64,000 nt of DNA, taken from NCBI RefSeq assembly GCF_028200735.1, contig NZ_JAQKPV010000010.1, positions 62,001 through 126,000 on the forward strand. The letters are read 5' to 3'. The first letter of the stretch is position 1, and every line of letters begins with the position of its first letter. A model generated the notes under the pieces. The model had not been told where the DNA came from. It searched no databases and saw only the letters and a list, made by a program, of their open reading frames with translations. This DNA comes from Streptomyces sp. ACA25. Its GTDB lineage: Bacteria; Actinomycetota; Actinomycetes; Streptomycetales; Streptomycetaceae. The position numbers and the translations under genes were made by a program. Positions 17,567 through 25,951 of this stretch are shown piece by piece.

Positions 17567-18094
17567 TCAGGGGTCGGAGGCGAGGCGGGCGTGCAGCTCC
17601 ACGTCGTGCCGCTCGTTCCCGTACCGCAGCTTGGCGCGCTGCAGCCCTTCGACGCTGAAGCCGGCCCTGGCAGCCACCCCGCAGGAGGCCGGATTGTCCG
17701 TCCGGTGTCCCAGCTCCAGGCGGAAGAGCCCCAGGTCTCCGAGGGCCCAGTCCGCGACGGTCCGGGCCGCGGTGCCCGCCACTCCGCGCCCCTGTGCCGC
17801 CGCCACGGTCCAGTAGGACACCCAGCCGGTTTCGTGCCGGCGGCTGATGCTGGAGACCCGGACACAGCCGAGCACTGCGCAGCCGTCGGTCACGGCCCAG
17901 GAGAAGCCGGTCCCCTCCGCCCATTCCCGGGCCCGTTCGGCGAGCCAGCGTTCGGCGGCGGCGGGGTCGCCCACCGGCTCGGCGGTCTGGCGGGACATGA
18001 GCGGTGCGGAGAACGCGGCGTGCACCGCCGCCGCGTCGGTGGCGGTCCATGGGCGCAGCACGAGGCCACCTGCGGTGATCAGTCGATCCGTCAC
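17567..18094 (-). CDS. GNAT family N-acetyltransferase (RimJ-like)
   Basis: Acetyl-CoA dependent acyltransferase of about 175 residues in the RimJ/RimL-like subgroup: N-terminal LITAGGLVLRPWTATDAAAVHAAF, then AVTDGCAVLGCVRVSSI, the acetyl-CoA loop VSYWTVAAAQGRGVAGTAART and the C-terminal NPASCGVAARAGFSVEGLQR. The substrate is not predictable; N-terminal amines of proteins or small amines are typical. The frame is open to an ATG at 18190, but that would overlap the next minus-strand gene's stop at 18168, so GTG 18094 is preferred. It has no Shine-Dalgarno and may be leaderless. Confidence 0.85.
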   Translation of the reverse strand: MTDRLITAGGLVLRPWTATDAAAVHAAFSAPLMSRQTAEPVGDPAAAERWLAERAREWAEGTGFSWAVTDGCAVLGCVRVSSISRRHETGWVSYWTVAAAQGRGVAGTAARTVADWALGDLGLFRLELGHRTDNPASCGVAARAGFSVEGLQRAKLRYGNERHDVELHARLASDP

Positions 18095-18167
18095 CGGTGA
18101 ACGGTAACCGGACAGTGATCGTTGGGCAACCGGCAGTTCCGAGGCAGGTGCGCAGCTCGGGGAAAGG

Positions 18168-18647
18168 TCAGCGGGCGCCGGTGCTGTCACCGTTGAGTAC
18201 GCAGGCGGTGCGGCTGCCGAACCGCCAGTGCGAGGGGGCCGACTGCAGTTCCTCCGCCACCTCGAGCTCGGTCAGCTCGGCCGGGGCCGGACCACGTGTG
18301 GTCTGCTCGCCCCCCAGTACCCAGAGGATGTCCGAGGCCCGCCAGGGGTCCTCGAACTCCCAGCGGTCGCCCTGCTGTACGAGGAGATCCTCGCCGACCC
18401 GGGTCTGCTGGCCCCGCCGGTACTCCAGCGCGGCCCAGCCCCCCTGGAAGTCGCAGCGGGCGATCTCCGACCGCGAGCCGGGGATCAACTGCCAGCCGGC
18501 GGCCGACTCCGCGAGCGGCTCGCTGGGGCCGCTGCCTCCCATCGGTGATCCGAAGAGCAGCCAGGCGCCCATGCTGATCAGCAGGGAGAGGGCGACTCCC
18601 CTTGGCGGCCATGCTCCCCTGCGCTGCTCCGGCGGTTCATCCGACAT
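18168..18647 (-). CDS. Membrane-anchored hypothetical protein
   Basis: A 159-residue protein not recognised by family. A short cytoplasmic start (SDEPPEQRRGAWPPRG) is followed by one hydrophobic segment (VALSLLISMGAWLLFGSP, about residues 17-34). That could be an uncleaved anchor or signal peptide; the rest would lie outside the membrane. The outer part has two Cys (ARCDFQGG and RTACVLNG) that could form a disulfide, and is rich in Trp and Glu. It may be an exported small-domain protein. It is followed on the same strand by the acetyltransferase. Confidence 0.65.
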   Translation of the reverse strand: MSDEPPEQRRGAWPPRGVALSLLISMGAWLLFGSPMGGSGPSEPLAESAAGWQLIPGSRSEIARCDFQGGWAALEYRRGQQTRVGEDLLVQQGDRWEFEDPWRASDILWVLGGEQTTRGPAPAELTELEVAEELQSAPSHWRFGSRTACVLNGDSTGAR

Positions 18648-18743
18648 AAGGGCAGGCTAACGTCCCGGACGGAGGAACGGCGGGGGTACCCGGAAGCCCG
18701 GCGCCGGACCGGTGGCGCCTGGCCGCCGCGGCGTTCGGCGGGG

Positions 18744-19232
18744 TCAGGGTTCCTCCGCAGGGTGCGGGGTGGCGCGGGCGGGCCAGCTGCCCCCCGGGAT
18801 GCTGCGGGCTGCTGCCCGCAGCCGGGCGGACAGGGGAGCGGCCGCCACATAGACCCACGCGCGGACCGGCTCCCCGGACTCGGTCCGGACCACCGCGGCC
18901 CTCCGCTCGTAGTGGTTGCCGTCAGCACCGGGGACGTAGCCCTCCAGCCGGTCGAGATCGGCCAGTACCGACCGGTACCGGCTCGGCAGGGGGCGGATCA
19001 GATGGCCGTGGATCTCCGCGGCGGCGTTCTCCGGTTCGGTGACCGCGTACGGGAAGCCCGGCCCCTCGTACAGCACCGCGCCGGGCATCCGTGCCGGTAC
19101 CTCAGCCGTGGTCCGGCCCCGCAGGGCCCAGCTGTGGTTGCGGCCGCCGGGCCGCAGCGTGCCGTACACGAAGAAGGGCAGAAGCCGGCTGCCCGCCGGA
19201 GGGACCGGCTCGTCGTCGCGGGGGGAGGTCAC
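18744..19232 (-). CDS. Gamma-glutamylcyclotransferase/AIG2-like family protein
   Basis: GGCT-like fold protein of 162 residues with the family hallmark FVYGTLRPGGRNH at about residues 21-33 (the substrate-binding YGTL loop). The catalytic-type acidic residue falls in the LDRLEGYVPGADGNHYERRAAVV stretch. Members release 5-oxoproline from gamma-glutamyl amines or act in related lactamisations. The protein has disordered Pro/Arg-rich ends. No pathway genes are next to it, so the substrate is not predictable. Confidence 0.82.
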   Translation of the reverse strand: MTSPRDDEPVPPAGSRLLPFFVYGTLRPGGRNHSWALRGRTTAEVPARMPGAVLYEGPGFPYAVTEPENAAAEIHGHLIRPLPSRYRSVLADLDRLEGYVPGADGNHYERRAAVVRTESGEPVRAWVYVAAAPLSARLRAAARSIPGGSWPARATPHPAEEP

Positions 19233-19333
19233 GGGTCACGCCCTTTCGGGAGGGGGGGACGGCCGGAGGGCTCATCCCGTGAGGATCCCGTGCGGGGACC
19301 GGAAAGTCACGCCGGAACACGACTCCTGCCTTG

Positions 19334-19349
19334 ACAGGTATAGACCAAG
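19334..19349. promoter_or_regulatory. DasR-like dre site and promoter of chitinase gene
   Basis: ACAGGTATAGACCAAG matches 12 of 16 positions of the DasR operator consensus ACTGGTCTAGACCACT, and 10 of 12 in the core. It overlaps a consensus -35 hexamer TTGACA (19331-19336), so binding would block RNA polymerase. A perfect inverted repeat CCAAGC-AC-GCTTGG (19345-19358) abuts it. DasR represses chitinolytic genes in Streptomyces and is released by glucosamine-6-phosphate, which fits the GH19 chitinase downstream. Confidence 0.6.
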
Positions 19350-19394
19350 CACGCTTGGCTGTTCGGCACCCCCCCCACGAAGGAAGTGCATTCC

Positions 19395-20315
19395 GTGCCA
19401 AAACAACGCATCAAGGCGCTGCTCACCGCGCTGGTGACCGCTGCCGTGCTGGCGGTCCTGCTGCCGCTGGCCTCCTCGGCATCGGCCGGCGTCACCATGG
19501 CGAGCTGTGCCGGCGCCTGGAACTCCTCGACCGTCTACCACGGCGGTACGACCGTCTCCTACCAGGGCCGCAACTGGACGGCGCTGTGGTGGACGCAGAA
19601 CGAGACACCCGGCGGATCCTCCGGCGTCTGGTCCGACGACGGCCCCTGTGGAGGATCAGGCGGTGACCCGGGCAACCCCGGCAACCCGGACCCCTCGGGT
19701 TTCGTGGTGAGCGAGGCGCAGTTCCACCAGATGTTCCCGAACCGGAACTCCTTCTACACCTACAGTGGGCTCACCGCCGCGCTGAGCGCCTACCCGGGCT
19801 TCGCCAACACCGGCAGCGACACGGTCAAGCGCCGGGAGGCAGCCGCCTTCCTCGCCAACGTCAGCCATGAGACGGGCGGTCTGGTCCACATCGTGGAGCA
19901 GAACCAGGCCAACTACTCCCACTACTGCGACGCCGGCCAGCCGTACGGCTGCCCGGCCGGGCAGTCGGCGTACTACGGCCGCGGCCCGATCCAGCTCAGC
20001 TGGAACTTCAACTACAAGGCGGCAGGCGACGCCCTTGGCATCGACCTGCTGAACAACCCGAACCAGGTGCAGACGGACGCCGGCATCGCCTGGCGGACCG
20101 CCCTGTGGTACTGGAACACGCAGAGCGGCCCGGGCACGATGACCGGCCATCAGGCGATCGTGAACGGACACGGGTTCGGCGAGACCATCCGCGCGATCAA
20201 CGGCTCGCTGGAGTGCAACGGGGGCAACCCCGGACAGGTCCAGAGCCGCATCGACACCTACCAGCGGTTCGTCCAGATCCTGGGCACCAGCGCGGGCTCC
20301 CACCTGAGCTGCTGA
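19395..20315 (+). CDS. Secreted GH19 chitinase with carbohydrate-binding module
   Basis: Extracellular endochitinase of 306 residues. Residues about 1-31 are a Sec signal peptide ending near SSASA. Residues about 34-80 form a small aromatic chitin-binding module of the CBM5/12 type (AWNSSTVYHGGTTVSYQGRNWTALWWTQNETPG). A Gly-Pro-Asn linker follows, then the GH19 catalytic domain from FHQMFPNRNSFYTYSGL, with the acid/base Glu in NVSHETGG and the family signature YYGRGPIQLSWNFNY. The start is GTG 19395: GAAGGAAG lies about nine bases upstream, whereas the in-frame GTG 19386 would sit on top of it. GH19 chitinases are characteristic of streptomycetes and can attack fungal walls. Confidence 0.95.
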   Translation: MPKQRIKALLTALVTAAVLAVLLPLASSASAGVTMASCAGAWNSSTVYHGGTTVSYQGRNWTALWWTQNETPGGSSGVWSDDGPCGGSGGDPGNPGNPDPSGFVVSEAQFHQMFPNRNSFYTYSGLTAALSAYPGFANTGSDTVKRREAAAFLANVSHETGGLVHIVEQNQANYSHYCDAGQPYGCPAGQSAYYGRGPIQLSWNFNYKAAGDALGIDLLNNPNQVQTDAGIAWRTALWYWNTQSGPGTMTGHQAIVNGHGFGETIRAINGSLECNGGNPGQVQSRIDTYQRFVQILGTSAGSHLSC

Positions 20316-20333
20316 CCCGAACAGCGGAAACCG

Positions 20334-20357
20334 GTGCGGCCCCTCCGGGGGCCGCAC
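20334..20357 (+). terminator. Terminator hairpin after chitinase gene
   Basis: Perfect ten-base stem GTGCGGCCCC (20334-20343) with GGGGCCGCAC (20348-20357), loop TCCG, followed by TTCCC. It begins 18 bases after the chitinase stop and lies between this gene and the converging cbiX-like gene. Confidence 0.75.
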
Positions 20358-20469
20358 TTCCCGTTGCGCGGGCGCGGTCGGTGGGCCGCTCCCGGTGGCC
20401 GGGGCCGGTGGTCACCGCTCCTCGCTGCGGCCGGGGAGCGCCGTGCGTCCGCAGGGCGGTCCGTGGGCG

Positions 20470-21231
20470 TCAGGCGCTCAGCAGGGCGAGGTGGCCGGTG
20501 CGGGCGGCGTCGAAGCGGCGCAGGGCCAGAGCGGCGAGCTCGGGTGCGTCGCCCAGGACCGGGGCCAGCAGGTCGGCGCCGGCTTCCCGGGCCCCGGCCG
20601 TGATGCGGTCCGGCAGGAAGCCGGGGGCGATCACATAGGGGGCGACCACCACCCGGCGGACGCCGTCGGCGCGCAGGGCGCGGATGGCGTCCGCCGTGCG
20701 GGGCAGGGAAGCGGAGGCGAACGCGGGCCGCACGGCGCACCATCCAGCGGTACGCCGCCACTCCCGCGCGATTTCTGCGATCACCGCGATCGCCTCCGGG
20801 TCTGAGGTGCCCGCCGAGGCCAGGACGACGCCGGTGGACGCGTGCGCGGCGGGGGACTGGCCCGCCTCGTGCAGCCGCCGGGTCAGCGCCTCGGTGAGGA
20901 GGGGGTCCGGGCCCAGCACGCCGGCCTGCCGCACGGTCAGTGCGGGCCACCGGGCGGACTCCTCGTCCAGGACGGCGGGGATGTCGGACTTGGCGTGGAA
21001 TGCCCGGCTCAGCAGCAGCGGCAGGGCGATGACTCGGCGGACGCCCTCCCGGTGCCATCGGTGCAGCAGCTGCGGCACCGTGGGCAGATCGAAGTCCAGG
21101 TAAGCGGTCTCCACCCGCAGTCCGGGCCGCAGCGACCGCACCCGCTCGGTGAGCGCGGTGACGGTCGCGGCGTGCCGCGGGTCGCGGCTGCCGTGCGCGA
21201 TGATCAGCAGGGCTTGCGTGGGGAGGTGCAT
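20470..21231 (-). CDS. Sirohydrochlorin chelatase (CbiX/SirB-like)
   Basis: Inserts a divalent metal, here probably Fe(II), into sirohydrochlorin to make siroheme, the cofactor of the sulfite reductase encoded at the head of this operon. 253 residues with two CbiX repeats: the first opens LLIIAHGSRDPRHAATV with the metal-binding His, the second VVLASAGTSDPEAIAVI where the His is replaced. PLLLSRAFHAKSDIP carries the second conserved His. Start ATG 21231 has AAGGAC upstream. It is the last gene of the sulfate operon, 22 bases after the ABC permease. Confidence 0.88.
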   Translation of the reverse strand: MHLPTQALLIIAHGSRDPRHAATVTALTERVRSLRPGLRVETAYLDFDLPTVPQLLHRWHREGVRRVIALPLLLSRAFHAKSDIPAVLDEESARWPALTVRQAGVLGPDPLLTEALTRRLHEAGQSPAAHASTGVVLASAGTSDPEAIAVIAEIAREWRRTAGWCAVRPAFASASLPRTADAIRALRADGVRRVVVAPYVIAPGFLPDRITAGAREAGADLLAPVLGDAPELAALALRRFDAARTGHLALLSA

Positions 21232-21253
21232 GGGATCAGTCCTTCGCGGTCCG

Positions 21254-22144
21254 TCAGCTTCCGCCGGCCAGGCCGCGGCCGCGCAGCACGCGGCGCTCCA
21301 GCGGCCGGAACAGGGCGGACTCGACCAGCACACCCACCGCGAGGATCAGCAGTACGGAGGCCAGCACGAGGCTCATGGATTGCGTGGCGTTGCCCTCGGC
21401 GAGCATCTCGCCGATGCCGGGCAGCGGGGTGGCGGTGATCAGCTCGGCGGTCATCAGCGCCCGCCAGCCGAAGGTCCAGCCCTGCCGCAGGGCGGAGATG
21501 AAGCCCGGCAGGGCGGCCGGGACCATGACCAGTGCGGCGCCGCGCAGCCCGGTGGCGCCCATCGAGTGCCCCGCCCGCAGCAGCAGGGGCGGCAACTGGT
21601 CCACGGCCGCGGCCACCGTCACCGCGATCGAGGGCACCGCGCCGAGCAGTACCACGGCGTAGACGGCGCCCTCGGAGTTGCCCAGGGCGATGACCGCCAC
21701 CGGGACGAGGGCGGCGGCCGGCAGCGACTGAATGGCCGTCAGGATGGGGCCCAGTACGGTGCGCAGCAGGGTCAGCCGGGTGAGCAGAAGTCCCAGCGGG
21801 ATGCCGAGGGCAGCCGCCGCACCGAACCCGATCAGACAGCGCAGCAGGCTGTGACCCACCGCGGGGAGCAGTGTGCCGTCCGACCAGGCGCCGGTCAGCT
21901 CGCCCGCCACGGCCGCGGGACCGGGCAGCTTGTCGGACCAGTTCAGGGTGTGGGCGAGCTGCCACAGCACGAGCACCAGGCCGAGGGCGAGGGCCGGCGG
22001 TCCGGCCTTGTCCAGCAACCGCCGCCCGGCGGGCCGGGCGGCGGGTGCGTGGGTCTCCAGAGCGTCCAGCCCGGAGGCCATCTCGCGCGAGTCGTCCTCC
22101 CGTGGAGGTGCCTCCGGTGCCCGGCCGGACTCAGGAGCGGGCAT
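21254..22144 (-). CDS. ABC transporter permease (SsuC/TauC-like)
   Basis: Inner-membrane subunit of an importer of the sulfonate/nitrate/taurine group, 296 residues. It has a charged N-terminal tail of about 50 residues, six or so hydrophobic segments and the EAA loop (VPAALPGFISALRQGWTFGWRALMTAEL), which contacts the ATPase. It overlaps the ATPase gene by 14 bases and begins at ATG 22144 with GGAGA. In the sulfate operon it probably imports an organosulfur or sulfate-like compound. No substrate-binding protein is encoded next to it. Confidence 0.88.
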   Translation of the reverse strand: MPAPESGRAPEAPPREDDSREMASGLDALETHAPAARPAGRRLLDKAGPPALALGLVLVLWQLAHTLNWSDKLPGPAAVAGELTGAWSDGTLLPAVGHSLLRCLIGFGAAAALGIPLGLLLTRLTLLRTVLGPILTAIQSLPAAALVPVAVIALGNSEGAVYAVVLLGAVPSIAVTVAAAVDQLPPLLLRAGHSMGATGLRGAALVMVPAALPGFISALRQGWTFGWRALMTAELITATPLPGIGEMLAEGNATQSMSLVLASVLLILAVGVLVESALFRPLERRVLRGRGLAGGS

Positions 22145-22946
22145 GTCGGACGATCTCCTCATGCAGATGACCGGTGATCTCGGTGGCCAGGGCCGCGACC
22201 CCGCTGTCCTCGATGCGGCGCGGGAACGGCAGGTCCACCACCCACTCGCGGGAGACCCGGCCGGGCCGGGAGGACAGCAGCACGACCCGCTGACCGAGCC
22301 GGACCGCCTCGCGGACGTTGTGCGTCACGAACAGCACCGTGAGTTTGCGCTCCTGCCAGACCCGGCTCAGCTCCTCGTGCAGCAGGTCCCGGGTGATGGC
22401 GTCGAGGGCGGCGAACGGCTCGTCCATCAGCAGCACATCGCTGCCCTGCGCGAGGGACCGGGCCAGGGCCACGCGCTGCCGCATCCCGCCGGACAGCTGA
22501 TGCACCCGCTTGCCGTAGGCGTCGGGCAACCGGACCAGGCGCAGCAGCTCCTCGGCCCGGTCCCGGCGCTCCGCCCGGGCCACCCCGGCCAGCCGAAGCG
22601 CCAGCTCGACGTTGCGTCCGGCGCTCAGCCACGGAAACAGTGCGTGGTCCTGGAACATCAGCGCCGGGCGGCTGAACGGCACCTCCACGGAGCCCGAGGT
22701 GGGGCGGTCGAGCCCGGCCACCAGGTTCAGCAGGGTGGACTTGCCGCATCCGGAGGCTCCCAGCAGGCAGACGAACTCCCCGGGAGCCGCCTCCAGCCGG
22801 ATGTCGTCCAGCACGAGCTGGCGGCCGGCAGCCGAGTCGAAGGCCTTGGAGACACGGTCCAGGCGGACGGCGTGGCCGAGTTCCTGCGCGGAGGCAGCCG
22901 GCCGGCCGGCGCGGGCGGTCAGGGGTGCGGCGAGTCCGGTGGTCAT
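22131..22946 (-). CDS. ABC transporter ATP-binding protein (SsuB/TauB-like)
   Basis: Cytoplasmic ATPase of the importer, 271 residues, with Walker A LLGASGCGKSTLLNL, Q-loop MFQDHALFPW, ABC signature LSGGMRQRVALARSL, Walker B VLLMDEPFAALD and switch His in LFVTHNVREAV, typical of nitrate/sulfonate/taurine systems. The ATG at 22946 overlaps the cysN stop region (TGAGATG), so translation is coupled to cysN. In the better-known streptomycete arrangement a lipoprotein substrate-binding gene lies between cysN and this gene; here nothing fits between them. Confidence 0.92.
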   Translation of the reverse strand: MTTGLAAPLTARAGRPAASAQELGHAVRLDRVSKAFDSAAGRQLVLDDIRLEAAPGEFVCLLGASGCGKSTLLNLVAGLDRPTSGSVEVPFSRPALMFQDHALFPWLSAGRNVELALRLAGVARAERRDRAEELLRLVRLPDAYGKRVHQLSGGMRQRVALARSLAQGSDVLLMDEPFAALDAITRDLLHEELSRVWQERKLTVLFVTHNVREAVRLGQRVVLLSSRPGRVSREWVVDLPFPRRIEDSGVAALATEITGHLHEEIVRHARS

Positions 22947-22947
22947 C

Positions 22948-24324
22948 TCAGAAATCCCATCCTTCGTCATCCGGTGCGGTGGGACGGGCGGCCTGCGCCC
23001 GCTCGGCGAACGCGTCGCCCGCCATACCTGCGGTGAGGGTGGTGCCGTCGGCCGGGTCGATCAGCAGGAAGGAGCCGGTGCGCCGGGAGTCGGCGTAGGC
23101 GTCCAGTGCCAGTGGCTCGGCGGTGCGCAGCACCACCCGGCCGATGTCGTTGGCGGCCAGCCGCCCCGGGTCGCTGTCCTGGGTCAGGTCGGCGAGGGAG
23201 AGCCGGGAGGGAATCTCCTTGACGATCGCCTTGACGGTCCGGGTGGTGTGCTTGAGCAGCACCCGGGCACCCGGCTCCAGGGGCCGGTCGTGCAGGTGGC
23301 AGACGGTGGCGGTGACGTCCCGGGTGGTGCCGAGCGCCGCGTCGCCGGGGGCGATCAGGTCGCCGCGGGAGACATCGAGGTCGTCCGTCAGCCGCACGGT
23401 CACCGACTGCGGCGCCCAGGCCTCCTCCACTGGCACCCCGAGCAGGTCGATGCCCGCGATGGTGCTGCTGCGTCCGGAGGGCTGGACGGTGACGTCCTGC
23501 CCCACCCGCAGCACACCGGAGGCGATCTGCCCGGCGTAGCCGCGGTAGTCGCGGTGCTCCGGGGTCTGCGGGCGGATCACGTACTGGACCGGGAACCGGG
23601 CGGGATCGCCGGTCGGGTCGTGGGTGACCTCCACGGTCTCCAGGTGCTCCAGCACCGTCGGGCCGCCGTACCAGTCCATGGTCGCCGAGGGCGTCACGAC
23701 GTTGTCCCCGGCGAGCGCCGAGATCGGGATCGCGGTGATGTCCGGGACTCCGAGGGAGGCCGCGTACTCGGTGAACTCGGCGGCGATGGCGGCGAAGACC
23801 GGCTCGGCGTAGTCGACGAGGTCCATCTTGTTGACGGCCAGCATCACGTGCGGCACCCGCAGCAGCGCGGCGACCGCGGCGTGCCGCCGGGTCTGCTCGA
23901 CGACGCCGTTGCGGGCGTCGACCAGCACCACGGCCAGCTCCGCGGTGGAGGCGCCGGTGACCATGTTGCGGGTGTACTGCACGTGGCCCGGCGTGTCGGC
24001 CAGGATGAAGCGGCGCCGGGGAGTGGCGAAGTAGCGGTAGGCGACATCGATGGTGATGCCCTGCTCGCGTTCGGCGCGCAGACCGTCGGTGAGCAGTGCC
24101 AGGTCGGGGGCCTCCTGGCCGCGGTTGCGGGAGGCCAGCTCGACAGCTTCCAGCTGGTCCGCCAGCACCGACTTGGAGTCGTGCAGCAGCCGTCCCACCA
24201 GGGTGGACTTGCCGTCGTCCACCGAGCCGGCGGTGGCGAAGCGGAGCAGCGAAGCGGTTCCCGGGCCGGCGGGGCCCGCCGGCCCGGCGGAGGTGCCTCC
24301 GGGAGCGGTCTCGGACGTGGTCAT
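22948..24324 (-). CDS. cysN: Sulfate adenylyltransferase subunit 1 CysN
   Basis: GTPase subunit of ATP sulfurylase, which activates sulfate to adenosine 5-phosphosulfate; GTP hydrolysis drives the reaction. 458 residues, an EF-Tu-like GTPase followed by two beta barrels. Motifs: P-loop AGSVDDGKSTLVGRLL, switch II DTPGHVQYTRNM, and NKMD. There is no fused APS kinase domain, consistent with the separate cysC. The start ATG 24324 overlaps the cysD stop (TGATG), giving tight translational coupling of the heterodimer. The N-terminal 25 residues are Gly/Pro/Ala-rich. Confidence 0.97.
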   Translation of the reverse strand: MTTSETAPGGTSAGPAGPAGPGTASLLRFATAGSVDDGKSTLVGRLLHDSKSVLADQLEAVELASRNRGQEAPDLALLTDGLRAEREQGITIDVAYRYFATPRRRFILADTPGHVQYTRNMVTGASTAELAVVLVDARNGVVEQTRRHAAVAALLRVPHVMLAVNKMDLVDYAEPVFAAIAAEFTEYAASLGVPDITAIPISALAGDNVVTPSATMDWYGGPTVLEHLETVEVTHDPTGDPARFPVQYVIRPQTPEHRDYRGYAGQIASGVLRVGQDVTVQPSGRSSTIAGIDLLGVPVEEAWAPQSVTVRLTDDLDVSRGDLIAPGDAALGTTRDVTATVCHLHDRPLEPGARVLLKHTTRTVKAIVKEIPSRLSLADLTQDSDPGRLAANDIGRVVLRTAEPLALDAYADSRRTGSFLLIDPADGTTLTAGMAGDAFAERAQAARPTAPDDEGWDF

Positions 24325-25274
24325 CAGAAGTACCCTTCGCGCTTGCGGTCTTCCATGGCGGCCTCGGACAGCTTGTCGTCGGCCCGGGTGGCGCCGCGTT
24401 CGGTCAGCCGGGAGGCGGCGATCTCGGTGATGACCTTCTCGATGGTGTCGGCGTCGGAGTCGACGGCGCCGGTGCAGGACATGTCTCCGACGGTGCGGTA
24501 GCGGACCTGGCGGCGCTCCACCGTCTCGCCGTCCTTCGGGCCTCCCCACTCGCCGGGGGCCAGCCACATGCCGCTGCGGTGGAAGACCTCGCGCTCGTGC
24601 GCGTAGTAGATCGCCGGGAGCTCGATCTCCTCCCGGGCGATGTACTGCCAGACGTCCAGCTCGGTCCAGTTGGACAGCGGGAACACCCGCACGTGCTCGC
24701 CGGGGGCGTGCCGGCCGTTGTAGAGCTGCCACAGTTCGGGGCGCTGACGGCGCGGGTTCCAGCCGCCGAACTCGTCGCGCAGCGAGAACACCCGCTCCTT
24801 GGCGCGGGCCTTCTCCTCGTCGCGCCGGCCACCGCCGAAAACGGCGTCGAAACGGTTGCTGACGATGGCGTCCAGCAGCGGAACGGTCTGCAGCGGGTTC
24901 CGGGTGCCGTCGGGGCGCTCACGCAGCTGCCCGCTGTCGATGAAGTCCTGCACCGAGGCCACGTGCAGCCGGAGCCCGTGCCGCTGCGCCGTGCGGTCCC
25001 GGTAGTCCAGCACCTCGGGGAAGTTGTGCCCGGTGTCCACGTGCAGGAGGGCGAACGGCACCGGTGCGGGGGCGAATGCCTTCAGCGCCAGGTGGAGCAT
25101 GACGATGGAGTCCTTGCCCCCGGAGAACAGGATCACCGGGCGCTCGAACTCTCCGGCGACCTCCCGGAAGATGTGCACCGCCTCGGACTCCAGTGCGTCC
25201 AGGTGCGACAAGGCGAACCGGGCGTCCGGACCGCCGGGATGACCGGTGCCGGAGTCCTCGATGACCGTTGTCAT
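24324..25274 (-). CDS. cysD: Sulfate adenylyltransferase subunit 2 CysD
   Basis: Catalytic subunit of ATP sulfurylase: sulfate plus ATP gives APS and pyrophosphate. 316 residues of the PP-loop/adenylate hydrolase fold with the PP-motif VILFSGGKDSIVMLHLA, GHNFPEVLDYRD, FGGGRRDEEKARAKER and SNWTELDVWQYI. Start ATG 25274 has a good Shine-Dalgarno (AAGGGGA), marking a re-initiation point after the 74-base gap behind cysC. Belongs to the overlapping sulfate operon. Confidence 0.97.
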   Translation of the reverse strand: MTTVIEDSGTGHPGGPDARFALSHLDALESEAVHIFREVAGEFERPVILFSGGKDSIVMLHLALKAFAPAPVPFALLHVDTGHNFPEVLDYRDRTAQRHGLRLHVASVQDFIDSGQLRERPDGTRNPLQTVPLLDAIVSNRFDAVFGGGRRDEEKARAKERVFSLRDEFGGWNPRRQRPELWQLYNGRHAPGEHVRVFPLSNWTELDVWQYIAREEIELPAIYYAHEREVFHRSGMWLAPGEWGGPKDGETVERRQVRYRTVGDMSCTGAVDSDADTIEKVITEIAASRLTERGATRADDKLSEAAMEDRKREGYF

Positions 25275-25348
25275 GCTGCGTCCCCTTCGTGTCCTGTGGT
25301 CGCTGCCTTCGGTGCCTGCCGGTGCTGCCCCGGCGGCGGGCGCGTCGG

Positions 25349-25951
25349 TCACAGCAGCCCCCGCCCGGCCAGCAGCGCGTGCAGTGCCGCCACGGATTCC
25401 TCGATGCTCTGTTCGTGCGCGGGAATCCGCAGGTCCGGGTTCAGGGGGGCCTCGTACGGGTCGTCGACCCCGGTCAGCCCGGTCAGTTCACCGGCGGCCT
25501 GCTTGGCGTACAGGCCCTTCACGTCCCGCTCCGAGCAGATGTCGACGGGGGTGGCTACGTGTACTTCCAGGTAGCCGGTGCCTGCCGTCCGGTGGCGTTC
25601 GCGGACGGCCTCGCGGCTGTCCGCGAAGGGGGCGATGACCGGGACCAGCGCCTTCACCCCGTGCGAGGCGAGGAGTTCGGCGACGAAGCCGATGCGCTGC
25701 ACGTTGGTGTGCCGGTCCGCGCGGGAGAAGCCGAGGCCCGCGGAGAGGAACTCCCTGATCTCGTCCCCGTCCAGCACCTCCGCCCGGTGGCCCTCCTGCC
25801 GCAGGCGCTCCGCCAGCGCGAGCGCCAGGGTCGTCTTGCCCGCGCTGGGCAGCCCGGTCAGCCAGATGGTGGCTCCCCCGCCGCTCGATTTCATCTCGCG
25901 CTCCCCGGATGTCTCGTCGGCCGTGTTCGTGTCCGTCACCGTGCCGGTCAT
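25349..25951 (-). CDS. cysC: Adenylyl-sulfate kinase CysC
   Basis: Phosphorylates APS to PAPS using ATP. 200 residues including a variable N-terminus of 19 residues. Motifs: P-loop WLTGLPSAGKTTLALAL, the APS-kinase signature LDGDEIREFLSAGLGFSRADRHTNVQRI, FADSREAVRERH, and VDDPYEAPLNPDLRI. The start ATG 25951 overlaps the cysH stop (TGATG); an internal ATG at 25894 would give a shorter conventional form (MKSSGGG). Since the neighbouring reductase looks APS-type, CysC may serve PAPS-dependent sulfotransferases rather than reduction. Confidence 0.95.
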   Translation of the reverse strand: MTGTVTDTNTADETSGEREMKSSGGGATIWLTGLPSAGKTTLALALAERLRQEGHRAEVLDGDEIREFLSAGLGFSRADRHTNVQRIGFVAELLASHGVKALVPVIAPFADSREAVRERHRTAGTGYLEVHVATPVDICSERDVKGLYAKQAAGELTGLTGVDDPYEAPLNPDLRIPAHEQSIEESVAALHALLAGRGLL

